In this document: positions 63,975-64,000 of the stretch, piece after piece
Layout of the letters: each line of letters begins with the position of its first letter
Position numbering within the stretch: the stretch's first letter is position 1
Source: Stenotrophomonas bentonitica
Lineage (GTDB): Bacteria > Pseudomonadota > Gammaproteobacteria > Xanthomonadales > Xanthomonadaceae
NCBI RefSeq assembly: GCF_002887735.1
Contig: NZ_PKQP01000003.1
Coordinates: forward strand, 310,001-374,000
Direction: 5' to 3'
Length of the DNA stretch: 64,000 nt
Program-made: the position numbers and the translations under genes
The notes under the pieces: generated by a model
Databases searched by the model: none
What the model was told of the DNA's origin: nothing
Seen by the model: only the letters and a program-made list of their open reading frames with translations

Positions 63975-64000
63975 TCCCGCCAACATGATGGATGGGTACC

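Overview
The window is GC-rich chromosomal DNA from a gammaproteobacterium of the Xanthomonadaceae, most likely Stenotrophomonas or a close relative. Three things point there: protein families typical of the group (a dipeptidyl-peptidase-IV-like enzyme, DUF885 protein, UPF0745/YcgL, a xanthomonadin/aryl-polyene pigment locus); the dispersed GTAG-headed palindromes that resemble Stenotrophomonas SMAG/REP elements (about 3.2, 8.1, 22.0, 32.8, 35.1, 36.0 and 43.2 kb); and dense, mostly housekeeping gene content. I saw no rRNA, tRNA, CRISPR array, insertion sequence or prophage. The genus call is inference.

Layout. 0-9.5 kb: a partial membrane protein, hemB, a bestrophin-like channel, two secreted peptidase-type enzymes flanking a small Coa1-like protein, a GST and a UPF0114 protein. 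9.7-17.3 kb: a lipoprotein with a TonB-like C-terminus, a LysE exporter, a NatAB-type ABC transporter next to an exported S33 peptidase, a diguanylate cyclase and a ferredoxin-NADP reductase. 17.4-22 kb: a YadGH-type ABC transporter, then a compositionally distinct DUF3800 gene with a candidate structured RNA behind it, a ketopantoate-reductase-type enzyme and an SDR. 22-30.4 kb: tatD, hrpB, rluE, an exported methyltransferase-like protein, an aldo/keto reductase, and an Rrf2 regulator with its flavoprotein. 30.6-43.2 kb: a chemoreceptor, a LysR/MFS divergent pair, dkgB-like, an alpha/beta hydrolase, a Pat-type lysine acetyltransferase, mgtE and a Kef-type antiporter. 43.2-47.5 kb: a very large ankyrin-repeat membrane protein, ycgL and a small exported protein.

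47.6-64 kb (minus strand): an 18-gene, almost gap-free aryl-polyene/xanthomonadin-type operon, read from 63974 down to 47601. It encodes a chain-length-factor-like protein, an acyltransferase, two acyl carrier proteins, a membrane protein, an aryl-ACP ligase fused to a dehydratase, a glycosyltransferase, a second acyltransferase, a HAL/PAL/TAL-type ammonia lyase, a thioesterase, a LolA-like carrier, an MMPL exporter, a FAD halogenase-like enzyme, a DUF3261 lipoprotein, a ketosynthase, a dehydratase, a ketoreductase and a second ketosynthase. The ligase would load an aromatic acid onto an ACP, the KS/KR/DH set would extend and dehydrate it to a conjugated polyene, the acyl- and glycosyltransferases would attach it to a lipid or sugar carrier, and the MMPL/LolA/lipoprotein set would move it to the outer membrane. 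Gene order follows the enterobacterial ape series (C to R, from memory), with an ammonia lyase and a halogenase-like gene added, the ligase and dehydratase fused, and the GT/acyltransferase split. This is the most interesting part of the window. The DUF3800 gene with its adjacent structured element and the Rrf2 operator are the next most interesting.
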